A DNA stretch of 64,000 nt, taken from contig JAFIGU010000110.1 of NCBI GenBank assembly GCA_017849555.1, positions 38,165-102,164 of the forward strand, in the 5' to 3' direction. Below, in pieces: positions 7,312-15,453 of this stretch. Under the pieces are notes generated by a model. It did no database searches and was not told the origin of the DNA. It was given only the letters and a program-made list of their open reading frames with translations. Position numbers and translations under genes: made by a program. The first letter of the stretch is position 1, and each line of letters starts with the position of its first letter. The DNA comes from Sphingomonas sp. Lineage in GTDB: Bacteria; Pseudomonadota; Alphaproteobacteria; Sphingomonadales; Sphingomonadaceae.

Positions 7312-8508
7312 TCAAGCCGCCTTGGGCTGCGCCGCGCGCACGGCCGCGCAGGTCGCCTCGAACCGGCGCAGCGCCTCCGCCGCATCGTCCTGTGTCATGT
7401 TGAGCGGCGGCAGAAGCCGCACGCAATTGTCCCCGCCGCCGGCGACGAGCAGCCGCTGATCGCGCGCCGCGGCCATGAAATCGCGATTGTTGGTGACCAG
7501 CTTGACCCCGATCAGCAATCCCTTGCCGCGGACATCGACGATGACATCGCCATAACGCCCGGCGATATCACGCAACCCGCGCGACAAATCCTCCGCCAGC
7601 GCCGCGGCATGCGCGAGCGTATCAGGGCGCGCGATTTCGTCGAACGCCGCGATCGCCACCGCCATCGCGAGCGGGTTGCCGCCGAAGGTCGAGCCGTGCG
7701 CGCCAAAGATCATCCCCTTCGCCGCCTCCGCCGTGGCGAGGCATGCGCCGACCGGAAAGCCGCCGCCGAGCGCCTTGGCGACCGCCATGATATCGGGCTC
7801 GGTGCCGGGGAACCATTGGTGCGCGAAAAGCTTGCCGGTGCGCCCCATGCCGGATTGCACCTCGTCATAGATCAGCAGCACCCCCGCCTCGGTGCAGCGG
7901 CGACGTACTTCCGCCAGCCACTCGCCGCTCAACGCGCGCGCACCGCCCTCGCCCTGCACCGGCTCGACGATCAGCGCCGCGGTGGTTGGCCGCGCGATCG
8001 CCGCGGCGATCGCATCCATGTCATCGAGGCCGAGCTGGACATAGCCCGGCAGCCGCGGGCCGAAGCCGTCGATATAGGCCGCATTGCCCGAGGCATTGAC
8101 CGCGGCATAGGTGCGGCCGTGGAATGACCCGGCGAACCCGATCACGTCGATCCGCTCGGGCTGGCCGTTGGCGGCGTGAAACTTGCGCGCGGTCTTGAGC
8201 GCGCATTCGATCGCCTCAGACCCCGAATTGCCGAAGAACACCACGTCGGCAAAGCTGTTCGCGGTCAGCCGCCGCGCCAGTTCCTCCTGCCCCGGGATGC
8301 GGAAGATATTGGAGAGGTGCCAGATCTTGCCGGCCTGTTCGGTCAGCGCCGCGATCAGTATGGGATTGGCGTGGCCCAGCCCGTTGGTCGCGATCCCGGC
8401 GACGCAATCGAGATAGGCATCGCCGTCCGCGGTATAGAGCCAGGCGCCCTCGCCGCGCTCGAACACCACGGGTGCGCGGTTGTACACCGCCATGATCTTG
8501 TCGGACAC
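7312..8508 (-). CDS. Class III aminotransferase (ArgD/acetylornithine-like)
   Basis: 398 residues, standard for the ArgD group. Fold-type I PLP signatures are VVFFGNSGSEAIECALKTAR, GFAGSFHGRTYA, the PLP aspartate region LLIYDEVQSGMGRTG and the lysine loop in MAVAKALGGGFPVGA. The start is GTG at 8508 with AAAGGAAG upstream; a longer frame exists but would run into the neighbour. Sequence alone suggests acetylornithine aminotransferase. The operon (hglS and D-2-hydroxyglutarate dehydrogenase upstream) makes 2-aminoadipate to 2-oxoadipate transamination a more fitting role (inference). It starts 14 bases after the dehydrogenase stop. Confidence 0.85.
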   Translation of the reverse strand: MSDKIMAVYNRAPVVFERGEGAWLYTADGDAYLDCVAGIATNGLGHANPILIAALTEQAGKIWHLSNIFRIPGQEELARRLTANSFADVVFFGNSGSEAIECALKTARKFHAANGQPERIDVIGFAGSFHGRTYAAVNASGNAAYIDGFGPRLPGYVQLGLDDMDAIAAAIARPTTAALIVEPVQGEGGARALSGEWLAEVRRRCTEAGVLLIYDEVQSGMGRTGKLFAHQWFPGTEPDIMAVAKALGGGFPVGACLATAEAAKGMIFGAHGSTFGGNPLAMAVAIAAFDEIARPDTLAHAAALAEDLSRGLRDIAGRYGDVIVDVRGKGLLIGVKLVTNNRDFMAAARDQRLLVAGGGDNCVRLLPPLNMTQDDAAEALRRFEATCAAVRAAQPKAA

Positions 8509-8522
8509 GAGAGACTTCCTTT

Positions 8523-9938
8523 CTAGATGCTGGTTGATCCGAAATCGACGCGGCCCAACCCCTGCGGCGCGAGCAGCCGCTGGATTTGCCCCGAAACACG
8601 CCGCACGCCTTCGGGGACGAACCGCGCATAATGTTTGATGTTGCGCGGGCCGATGCCGTGTTCCGCGCTGAAACTGCCGCCGAATTCCTCGACCACCGTG
8701 GCGAAGACATAGTCGCGCACCGCCTCGCCGACGGCGGGATCGAGCGCGCCGGCGGTGCCCGGCCAGACGAGATTGAAGTGCAGCCCGCCGTCGCCGATAT
8801 GCCCGAAATCGCACACCGCCAGCCCCGGCCAGCGCGCCGCGACACCGGCCGCGACCTCATCGCGAAACCGCATCACATCGCCGCGGCGGAGCGCGATGTC
8901 GCAGGCGATGACTTGCCCGGATGCGCGCAGCCCTTCGGGGATCGCGTGGCGGATCGCCCAGAGCGCGTCGCGGCGATCGACCGCGACATCGATGATCGCC
9001 GACCCGGCATCGTCGATCAGCCCGGCCAGCGCCTCGCCCAGCGCGTGTTCGAGCGCATCCTCGCCGAGCACCGGCCCGCTCGAAAGCTCGATCAGCACGG
9101 CATAAGGCGGGATCGGCCCGGGAAACGGATTGCGCAGCCGCGGGACATGCGCGAAGGCCGCGGCGAGCGCATTGGCGGACATGCCCTCGAACGCGGTGAT
9201 CAACGTACCGAAATGCGCTTCGAGCAGCGCGGCGAGCCCGGTCGCGGCATCGGCGCGACGCAATGCGACCAGCGCGGTGACCTGCGCCGCCGGGCGCGGC
9301 TGAAGCCCCAGCGTCGCGCGGGTGACCACCCCGAACGCGCCGGAGGTGCCGGCGACGAGCTGCTTGAGATCGACGCCGACATTGTTCTTCCAGAGCGCGC
9401 CGCCGAGTTCGAGCGCGGTTCCCGCCCCGTCGGCGAGGACGATTTCGAGCCCGAGCAGATTGCGCCGCACATCGCCGTAGCGCAGGAAACGCGCGCCGCC
9501 GGTGTTGGCGGCGATCATCCCGCCGACCGACGGATCCGCGCCGAGATCGATCGGGAAGAACAAGCCGTCTTCGTGCGCGGCGGCGTTGATCGTCGAGAGC
9601 AACGCGCCACCCTCCGCGGTGACGCTGCGGTTGGCGGCGTCGATCTCCACCACCCGCGACATCCGCTCGAGGCCGAGGATCAGCATCTCGCCGCGATCGT
9701 CGGCGAGCCCGGCACCGACCAGCCCGGTGCGCGCGCCCTGCGCGATCACCGCCACGCCATGCTGCGCCGCAAGCCGCAGGATCGCCGAAACGCCGCTCGT
9801 CGTCGCGGGGCGCGCCACCGCCAGCGCGCGGCCGGCGTGCTGCCGCCCGTCGGTCTCATAGCGTTCGAGATCGCTGCGTCCGACGAGGACATTGTCCGCG
9901 CCGATCGCGTCGCCGAGCGCGGCCAGCAGATCGTTCAT
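8523..9938 (-). CDS. FAD-linked D-2-hydroxyglutarate dehydrogenase-like oxidase
   Basis: 471 residues of the GlcD/D2HGDH family: PCMH-type FAD domain (IAQGARTGLVGAG, PIDLGADPSVGGMIAANTGG, RYGDVRRNLLGLEIV) and C-terminal cap with FGHIGDGGLHFN and FSAEHGIGP, which hold the metal and substrate ligands. It overlaps the hglS stop by ATGA, so the two are translationally coupled. HglS makes D-2-hydroxyglutarate, and oxidation to 2-oxoglutarate is the expected next step. The family also contains D-lactate and glycolate oxidases; the substrate call comes from context. Confidence 0.85.
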   Translation of the reverse strand: MNDLLAALGDAIGADNVLVGRSDLERYETDGRQHAGRALAVARPATTSGVSAILRLAAQHGVAVIAQGARTGLVGAGLADDRGEMLILGLERMSRVVEIDAANRSVTAEGGALLSTINAAAHEDGLFFPIDLGADPSVGGMIAANTGGARFLRYGDVRRNLLGLEIVLADGAGTALELGGALWKNNVGVDLKQLVAGTSGAFGVVTRATLGLQPRPAAQVTALVALRRADAATGLAALLEAHFGTLITAFEGMSANALAAAFAHVPRLRNPFPGPIPPYAVLIELSSGPVLGEDALEHALGEALAGLIDDAGSAIIDVAVDRRDALWAIRHAIPEGLRASGQVIACDIALRRGDVMRFRDEVAAGVAARWPGLAVCDFGHIGDGGLHFNLVWPGTAGALDPAVGEAVRDYVFATVVEEFGGSFSAEHGIGPRNIKHYARFVPEGVRRVSGQIQRLLAPQGLGRVDFGSTSI

Positions 9939-10960
9939 GCCGCCTTGGTCATCGCGAAGATGCCCTGCGCATTGCCGCTGTCGAAGGTCAAATCGAGCGC
10001 GCCCGTCGCCGGATCGATATCGCGGGTGATGAATTCGTAGAACGAGCCCGGCACCAGCCGCGTGACGACGCCGCCCGCGGTATCGATGAAACGCCGCGCG
10101 ACGGGATCGGCACGAAACGCGGTCTGGCGCACCCGGCCGTTGGTCGACACCTCGACCGCATCCTTCATCGGCCGCCCAAGCGCGCGCTGCGCCGCGGCGA
10201 GCGCTTCGACATCCGCGACGCGATCGGTGGCGTGATTGAAGGCATTGCCCTCGGTCGCGATCCACGCCGCCTCGGCCGAATGCGCGAGCAACAGCTCGTA
10301 ATCGGTCACCCGCGGCGCATTGTGATGACAGGCAAAGGCGCCGACGATCTCGGGAAGCGCGGCCGCCGCGACATCGAACGCGACGCAGCCGGTCGCGGCG
10401 AATCCGGCCAGCGCGCGATGCGCCGCATCGCCGAGCGGATCGCGCGACTTGCCGAACACCCGCCGCGCCGCTTTCTCGAATACGGCGCCGAAACGTTCGA
10501 CGTGCAATTCGCTGACGAAGAATTGCGCGATGCTTTCGGGGGCGTCGTCATGACGATAGGCGCGGCCGGTCATGCCGATACGGGGCAGCGGATAGACGCC
10601 CGCGACGCTATAGCCGAGCGGCTTCAGGATACGCGCGAAGGCATCCTCGCCGGCGGGAAGATCGCCGGTCGGCCCCTCGGCAAAACGGATCGTGCGCAAC
10701 GCGCCGTGATCGAACATGATCCTGCCGCCCGCCGCGACCACATCGCCGACATAGGCCGCACCCGAGGGCACGCGCGCGAGCAGACCGTGGAACAACACCA
10801 GGTTGAGCGCCGCCGCGAAACTCTTGCGCGCGACCGATCCGTTGTCATGGCTGTCGAGCGCGGGATCGAGATCAAGCTTGGCGATCGCGGCACGCGCGCC
10901 GTCGCCGCCCAGCACCCCGGCGGCGAGCTTCAGCACCACGCTCTCATTCGAACTTGTCAT
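9935..10960 (-). CDS. hglS: 2-oxoadipate dioxygenase/decarboxylase (DUF1338, HglS)
   Basis: 341 residues. The Fe-binding set known for HglS (H70, H226, E294 and substrate arginine R74 in Pseudomonas putida) is matched in order and spacing: H85 and R89 in FDHGALRT, H243 in FNHATDR, E309 in GSFYEF. The reaction is 2-oxoadipate plus O2 to D-2-hydroxyglutarate plus CO2. GGAGG lies 6 bases before the ATG. It is the first gene of a three-gene operon divergent from a LysR gene. Shorter than P. putida HglS but within the DUF1338 range. Confidence 0.8.
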   Translation of the reverse strand: MTSSNESVVLKLAAGVLGGDGARAAIAKLDLDPALDSHDNGSVARKSFAAALNLVLFHGLLARVPSGAAYVGDVVAAGGRIMFDHGALRTIRFAEGPTGDLPAGEDAFARILKPLGYSVAGVYPLPRIGMTGRAYRHDDAPESIAQFFVSELHVERFGAVFEKAARRVFGKSRDPLGDAAHRALAGFAATGCVAFDVAAAALPEIVGAFACHHNAPRVTDYELLLAHSAEAAWIATEGNAFNHATDRVADVEALAAAQRALGRPMKDAVEVSTNGRVRQTAFRADPVARRFIDTAGGVVTRLVPGSFYEFITRDIDPATGALDLTFDSGNAQGIFAMTKAA

Positions 10961-11000
10961 TTACGCCTCCGGTCTTAAGGATTTCACTTCCTCGATTTCA

Positions 11001-11018
11001 GTCGTTCCGCAAAACGAC
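11001..11018. promoter_or_regulatory. Inverted repeat in the hglS / LysR divergent control region
   Basis: GTCGTT-N6-AACGAC is centred 50 bases from the hglS start and 38 from the lysR start. Its size and its place in a divergent LysR intergenic region suggest the LysR recognition site. Confidence 0.5.
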
Positions 11019-11047
11019 AAAGGCGCATGTTCATATGAGCAAACGGA

Positions 11048-11965
11048 ATGAATGACGCCGCGCGCCGCTTGTTGCCGCCGATGGCCGCGTTGCATTGCTT
11101 TGCCGCCGCCGCGCGGCACGGCAATTTCTCCGCCGCGGGCAAGGAAGTGGGGCTGACGCAAAGCGCGGTCAGCCGGCAGATCGCGCATCTCGAAAGCTGG
11201 CTGCAGATGACGCTGTTCGAGCGGCGCGGCCGGCGCGTCGTGCTGAGCGCCGAGGGCAGCGATTATGCCGAAGCGATCACCCCTGCGCTCGAACGCATCC
11301 GCCGCGCGACGGCGCGCGCGCTCGAACGGCGGCCCGAGCAGGAATTGTCGATCTCGACACTGCCGAGCTTCGGAATGCGCTGGCTGGCGCCGCGGCTTCC
11401 CGGGCTGACCGAGCGGCATCCCGATCTGATCGTCAATTTCCTCGCGCGGTCCGACGAATTCGATTTCGCCGACGAAAACTTCGATGCCGCGATCCATTTC
11501 GGCCTGCCCGATTGGCCGCACGTCGAGCATGACCTGTTGTTCCGCGAGGCGGCGATTCCGATCGCCTCGCCGCGCCTGCTCGCCGATCATGCGGTGGAGA
11601 CCCCCGCCGACCTCGCGCGGCTGCCGCTGCTCGTGCAATCATCGCGGCGCAACGCCTGGTCGCAATGGTTCGCCCAGGCCGGCGTCGCGGTCCCCGCGCC
11701 GGCGATCGGGCCGAGCTTCGAGCATTTCCTGATGCTCGCGCAGGCGGCGGCGGCCGGCGCCGGGGTGGCGCTCATCCCGAGCTTCCTGATCGAGCCCGAG
11801 CTTCGATCGGGGGCGTTGGTATGCCCGTTCGATCTGCCGATCTCGGGCGAACAGGCTTATTATCTGGTCTATCCGCCCGATCGGCTCGCCAATCCGATGT
11901 TCCGCCATTTCCGCGACTGGATCGTCCGGGAAGCGCGCGGCGACAGGCAGGAGCCGGTTGCCTAG
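11048..11965 (+). CDS. LysR-family regulator (GcvA-like)
   Basis: 305 residues. N-terminal winged helix with LHCFAAAARHGNFSAAGKEV and LTQSAVSRQIAHLES; C-terminal periplasmic-binding-like effector domain starting near residue 93 (ELSISTLPSFGMRWLAPRLP, typical for the GcvA subgroup). Divergent from hglS and therefore the likely activator of the 2-oxoadipate operon, responding perhaps to 2-aminoadipate or 2-oxoadipate (inference). Confidence 0.9.
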   Translation: MNDAARRLLPPMAALHCFAAAARHGNFSAAGKEVGLTQSAVSRQIAHLESWLQMTLFERRGRRVVLSAEGSDYAEAITPALERIRRATARALERRPEQELSISTLPSFGMRWLAPRLPGLTERHPDLIVNFLARSDEFDFADENFDAAIHFGLPDWPHVEHDLLFREAAIPIASPRLLADHAVETPADLARLPLLVQSSRRNAWSQWFAQAGVAVPAPAIGPSFEHFLMLAQAAAAGAGVALIPSFLIEPELRSGALVCPFDLPISGEQAYYLVYPPDRLANPMFRHFRDWIVREARGDRQEPVA

Positions 11966-12043
11966 GGTATCGCGCACGAAATGTGATCCACCCCGGCACA
12001 AGGCCACGTTTTCGCACGCCCCTCCCAGCCTTCCGCGCTTGCG

Positions 12044-12091
12044 TGTTATAATTATAACATATAATGGCTACTGCCGACTAATATAACAGCG
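12044..12091 (+). promoter_or_regulatory. AT-rich palindrome and promoter before the permease
   Basis: TGTTATAA/TTATAACA (12044-12059) is a perfect 16-bp palindrome in otherwise GC-rich DNA. A TATAAT box follows at 12060-12065, and a further TATAACA half-site is at 12085-12091. Likely an operator over the permease promoter; the regulator is not identifiable here. Confidence 0.45.
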
Positions 12092-12115
12092 CGGCAGCGC
12101 TGCAGGAGGGGTTTC

Positions 12116-12148
12116 TTGAGCATCATTTCGCAACGGCGCCGCGCATGA
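12116..12148 (+). CDS. Possible 10-codon TTG-start upstream ORF
   Basis: The strong ribosome site AGGAGGGG (12104-12111) is 4 bases before TTG at 12116 but 33 bases from the permease ATG. The TTG frame runs 10 codons and stops at TGA 12146-12148, overlapping the permease ATG as ATGA. This looks like translational coupling through a tiny leader. It is unproven and could be chance. Confidence 0.3.
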   Translation: MSIISQRRRA

Positions 12149-13590
12149 AGCCGCTGGCACGCCAGACGATCGCCGCGCTGCAAGGGAACCCCCAGCAGAA
12201 CGGCGAGCTGACGCGCAACATCGGGTTGTTCGCGCTGATCTGCTTCGGGGTCGGGAGCACCGTGGGCGCGGGGATCTTCGTGCTGACCGGCACGGTCGCC
12301 GCGCAACATGCCGGGCCGGCGGTGGCTTTGTCCTTCCTGATCGCGAGCGCGGTCTGCCTGCTCGCCGGGCTATGCTATGCCGAGCTGGCGGCGATGATGC
12401 CGGTCGCTGGCAGCGCTTATTCCTATAGTCACGCCTCGATGGGCGAAGCCGCGGCGTGGATGGTCGGCTGGTGCCTGCTGCTCGAATATCTCTTCGCGGG
12501 GGCGATCGTCGCGATCGGCTGGTCGGCCTATCTCCAGTCGGTGCTGCACGATATCGGCATCGACTTTCCGGCGCTGTTCGCGAAGGCGCCGTTCGAATTG
12601 TCGGGCGATCGACAGCTCGTCGCGACGGGATCGCTGATCGATCTGCCGGCGGTGCTGCTCACGCTCTTCTGCACCCTGCTCTTGCTGCGCGGCACCGAAT
12701 TTTCGGCGCGGGTCAACAATTGGATCGTCGTCGCCAAGGTCGCGGCGATGCTGCTGGTCGTCGCGACCGGATTTGCCTTCGTCGATTATGCCAATTGGAC
12801 GCCGTTCGTCCCGCCCAATGCTGGGACGTTCGGTCGATTCGGCTGGTCCGGCGTGCTGCAGGGCGCAGGGGTGCTGTTCTTCGCTTATGTCGGGTTCGAC
12901 GCGGTCTCGACGCTGGCGCAGGAAGTGCGTGATCCGCAACGCACCGTCCCGCGCGCGTTGCTCGCCTCGGTGGGGGTGACGACCTTGCTCTATGCTTTGG
13001 TCGGGCTGGTGATCACCGGGCTGGTCAGCTACCGGCTGCTCAACGTCGCCGATCCGGTCTATATCGCGCTCAGCAGCGGCGGGCCGGCGCTGGCGTGGAC
13101 CAAGGTGATCATCGGTTTCGTCGCGATCGCCGGGCTGATCTCGGTGCTGCTCGTCACCTTGCTCGGGCAGGTGCGGATTTTCTACGCGATGGGGCGCGAC
13201 GGGCTGTTGCCGTCCGCCTTCACGCGGGTGCGCACGGGGTCGCACGTCCCGCATGTCGGCACCGTGGTGACGGGGGTGATCGCCGCGATCGCCGCGGGGC
13301 TGTTGCCGCTCAGCCTGCTCGGCGAGCTGATCTCGATGGGCACCCTGTTCGCCTTCGTGACGGTCGCGGTCAGCGTGGTGATCCTGCGACGGCGCGAGCC
13401 GGACGCGCATCGCCCGTTTCTGGTGCCGCTCTATCCATGGACGCCGCTGCTCAGCATCGCGGCATGCCTCTATCTGATGTGGAGCCTCCCGCAGGATACA
13501 TGGCTGCGGCTGGCGCTATGGCTCGTCGCCGGCGGCGCGGTCTATTGCCTCTATGGGCTGCGCCGGCGGCGCAAGGCGCGCGGATCGTGA
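12145..13590 (+). CDS. APC-superfamily amino-acid permease (CAT-like)
   Basis: 481 residues, about 12 to 14 membrane segments. The APC TM1 motif is GVGSTVGAGIFVLTG, and FFAYVGFDAVSTLAQEVRDPQR is the conserved TM6-loop region of cationic amino-acid transporters. Predicted inner-membrane amino-acid importer. Its position next to the putative aminoadipate operon fits import of lysine or a related basic amino acid, but specificity cannot be read from the sequence. It ends at a bidirectional terminator. Confidence 0.88.
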   Translation: MKPLARQTIAALQGNPQQNGELTRNIGLFALICFGVGSTVGAGIFVLTGTVAAQHAGPAVALSFLIASAVCLLAGLCYAELAAMMPVAGSAYSYSHASMGEAAAWMVGWCLLLEYLFAGAIVAIGWSAYLQSVLHDIGIDFPALFAKAPFELSGDRQLVATGSLIDLPAVLLTLFCTLLLLRGTEFSARVNNWIVVAKVAAMLLVVATGFAFVDYANWTPFVPPNAGTFGRFGWSGVLQGAGVLFFAYVGFDAVSTLAQEVRDPQRTVPRALLASVGVTTLLYALVGLVITGLVSYRLLNVADPVYIALSSGGPALAWTKVIIGFVAIAGLISVLLVTLLGQVRIFYAMGRDGLLPSAFTRVRTGSHVPHVGTVVTGVIAAIAAGLLPLSLLGELISMGTLFAFVTVAVSVVILRRREPDAHRPFLVPLYPWTPLLSIAACLYLMWSLPQDTWLRLALWLVAGGAVYCLYGLRRRRKARGS

Positions 13591-13599
13591 CGCAAAAAA

Positions 13600-13639
13600 G
13601 GCCGCGCCGCCGCGCTGGATCCAGCGTGGCGGCGCGGCC
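13600..13639. terminator. Bidirectional terminator
   Basis: A 40-bp near-perfect inverted repeat, GGCCGCGCCGCC pairing with GGCGGCGCGGCC around a GGATCC centre, lies between the convergent permease and PEP-CTERM genes. AAAAAA on the left gives a T-tract for the minus-strand gene. Confidence 0.85.
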
Positions 13640-13651
13640 GATCTTTGGGGA

Positions 13652-14221
13652 TCAGGCGAAGCTGACCTTCGCGCGGCGGTGACGCATCGTCGCGCCGACC
13701 AGGCCGAAGCCCATGATCATCAGCGCCCAGGTCGCCGGCTCAGGCACGCCGCCCGGGTTGAAGGGGGTGGTCGAGAACAGCACGGCGTTCGAGGTGCCGC
13801 CCGGATTCTTGCCGAGGATCTCGATCACGCTCGCCGGGTTGGTGAGGTCGAGCTTGTAGATCGCGCTCTGGCCGCCGCCCTGGCCGCCCCAGTGGATGCC
13901 GATGAAGGTCTCGCCGAACAGCTCGGGCGCGCCGCCGAACGACAGGGTCGTCGCGCCGCCGAGGTTGGAGAGCTTGAGCCCGGCGTTCGAATAGAGTGCG
14001 CCGAAATCAATCCCGCTCGCGTCGAAGCCAAGGCCGGAAAGCATCGACTTTACCGTATTGGTGTTGCCGCCGCCGTTGCTGAAGATGTTGCCCGCGACAT
14101 AGCCGGAGCAGGACGAAGCGCCGCTGACGTCGGAGGTCAGGCAGGTCGCCGCCTCGGCCGAGGTGGCGAGCGCGCCAAGGGTAACCCCTGCCGCGAGGAG
14201 CGCGAACTTGAACGATTTCAT
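13652..14221 (-). CDS. PEPxxWA-CTERM sorting domain protein
   Basis: 189 residues. Sec signal peptide at residues 1-24 (ending SAEAA), a small Gly/Ser/Asn-rich exported domain, and a C-terminal PEPATWALMIMGF anchor followed by RHRRAK: PEP motif, hydrophobic helix, basic tail. Such proteins are processed by exosortase and often linked to exopolysaccharide. No exosortase is in the window. GAGGAAA precedes the ATG. The upstream region carries the 17-bp dyad and 10-bp phased GTAA repeats. Confidence 0.9.
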   Translation of the reverse strand: MKSFKFALLAAGVTLGALATSAEAATCLTSDVSGASSCSGYVAGNIFSNGGGNTNTVKSMLSGLGFDASGIDFGALYSNAGLKLSNLGGATTLSFGGAPELFGETFIGIHWGGQGGGQSAIYKLDLTNPASVIEILGKNPGGTSNAVLFSTTPFNPGGVPEPATWALMIMGFGLVGATMRHRRAKVSFA

Positions 14222-14299
14222 AATCTGGTTTCCTCACTCAACAAACCGGATCGACCAGAGCGAGCCGGCACACAAAACGACCTGATGGTGAGGCGCCCC

Positions 14300-14334
14300 G
14301 TAAACTTTGGTAACCTGCGGTAACAATCTGTTAA
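14300..14334 (-). promoter_or_regulatory. Helically phased GTAA repeats
   Basis: GTAA occurs at 14300, 14310 and 14320, with GTTAA at 14330: four half-sites exactly 10 bp apart on one face of the helix, 80-115 bp upstream of the PEP-CTERM start. This suggests cooperative binding of a regulator. Confidence 0.4.
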
Positions 14335-14353
14335 TTCTTACACTATGGACGGC

Positions 14354-14370
14354 TGTCCCATAACGGGACG
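14354..14370 (-). promoter_or_regulatory. 17-bp dyad motif, copy 2
   Basis: Plus strand TGTCCCATAACGGGACG, i.e. CGTCCCGTTATGGGACA reading toward the PEP-CTERM gene. GTCCC and GGGAC form the dyad arms. It lies 133 bp from the start codon and overlaps by sequence similarity with elements at 6213 and 55821. Confidence 0.5.
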
Positions 14371-14373
14371 TTT

Positions 14374-15354
14374 TCAGGCCGGATAGAGCCCGCGCTCTTT
14401 CCCGAACAACCGGGTCAGCCCGGTCAGCGCATCGAGCGCCGGCGTCTCGACGCCCAGCTTCGCGGCGATCTCGCGCGGGGCGGACAATAATTGGTCGATC
14501 TCGATCGGCCGCCCCGCCTCGACATCCTGCAGCATCGAGGTCTTGAACCCGCCGAGCTGCCGCGTCACCGCCATGCGATCCACCCCGCGCTCGGCGATCG
14601 CGCAGCCGATACGCGCGCCGATCGCCTGCGCTTCGGCCATCACCCGCAGCGTGAAGCCGGCGACCAGCGGATCGTCGAGCATCCGATCGGTGGTCGCGCC
14701 GGTGATCGCCGAGATCGGGTTCATCGTCATATTGCCCCACAATTTGTACCAGATCTCATAGCGGATGCGCTCGCTGCGCTCCGCCACGAAGCCCGCGTCG
14801 GCGAACACAGCGCACAATCGATCGAGCCGCGCGCTGCCCCCACCCGCCGGTTCGCCGAGGATCAGCCGATTGCCTGCCTTGTGTGCGATATGGCCGGGGC
14901 CGATCGCGGCGGCGGAGGCGTGGACGACGCTGCCGATCACCCGATCATAGCCAAGCGCGGCGGCGATCGCGCCGTCGGCATCGATCGACGCCAGCGCGGT
15001 GGCGGGCAATTCGCCGCCACCGCCGAGCAGGAACCACCAGGGAACGCCGTTCATCGCCGGCAGGACCAGCGTCCCCGGCGCGATCATCGGCGCGAGGCGC
15101 GGCGCGACGGCCGCCAGCGCAGGGCCCTTGAGCGCGATCACGATCACGTCCTGCGCGCCGAGCGCCGCCGGATCGTCCGACGCCGCCACCTGCGCCGTCA
15201 GCGTTTCGTCAGCGATGTCGAGCCGCCAGCCGTGCGCGCGGATCGCCGCGAGCGTCTCGCCGCGCGCCAGCACGCTGATGTCGTGGCCACGCTGCGCCAG
15301 TCGCACCCCGATCCACCCGCCGATCGCCCCGGCCCCGATTATGCCAACCCGCAT
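14374..15354 (-). CDS. panE: Ketopantoate reductase-family dehydrogenase (PanE/ApbA)
   Basis: 326 residues. N-terminal Rossmann NADP site GIIGAGAIGGWIG, then VIALKG and PAMNGVPWW; the C-terminal helical domain has the catalytic lysine region YEIWYKLWGNMTMNPISAI. Reduces 2-dehydropantoate to pantoate for CoA synthesis in the classic members; several paralogues in proteobacteria act on other 2-oxoacids, so the symbol is provisional. Monocistronic; its 3' end faces a TonB receptor gene transcribed the same way. Confidence 0.8.
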   Translation of the reverse strand: MRVGIIGAGAIGGWIGVRLAQRGHDISVLARGETLAAIRAHGWRLDIADETLTAQVAASDDPAALGAQDVIVIALKGPALAAVAPRLAPMIAPGTLVLPAMNGVPWWFLLGGGGELPATALASIDADGAIAAALGYDRVIGSVVHASAAAIGPGHIAHKAGNRLILGEPAGGGSARLDRLCAVFADAGFVAERSERIRYEIWYKLWGNMTMNPISAITGATTDRMLDDPLVAGFTLRVMAEAQAIGARIGCAIAERGVDRMAVTRQLGGFKTSMLQDVEAGRPIEIDQLLSAPREIAAKLGVETPALDALTGLTRLFGKERGLYPA

Positions 15355-15453
15355 CTATGCCTTTGCCTATGCGTTTTTATGCCTTCTCCCAATCTGGATG
15401 AGGATGCCGCGCGGGTCGAGCCTCTCTTTCCCGAAGCAGCGATGCGATCGCCT

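Noticed and set aside
7312-8508. Firm assignment of the class III aminotransferase as ArgD of arginine synthesis
   Set aside because: The operon partners (hglS, D-2-hydroxyglutarate oxidase) point to aminoadipate; the sequence alone cannot decide.
12370-13410. A 346-codon antisense frame inside the permease gene
   Set aside because: Composition-driven shadow; the plus-strand protein has complete APC family motifs.
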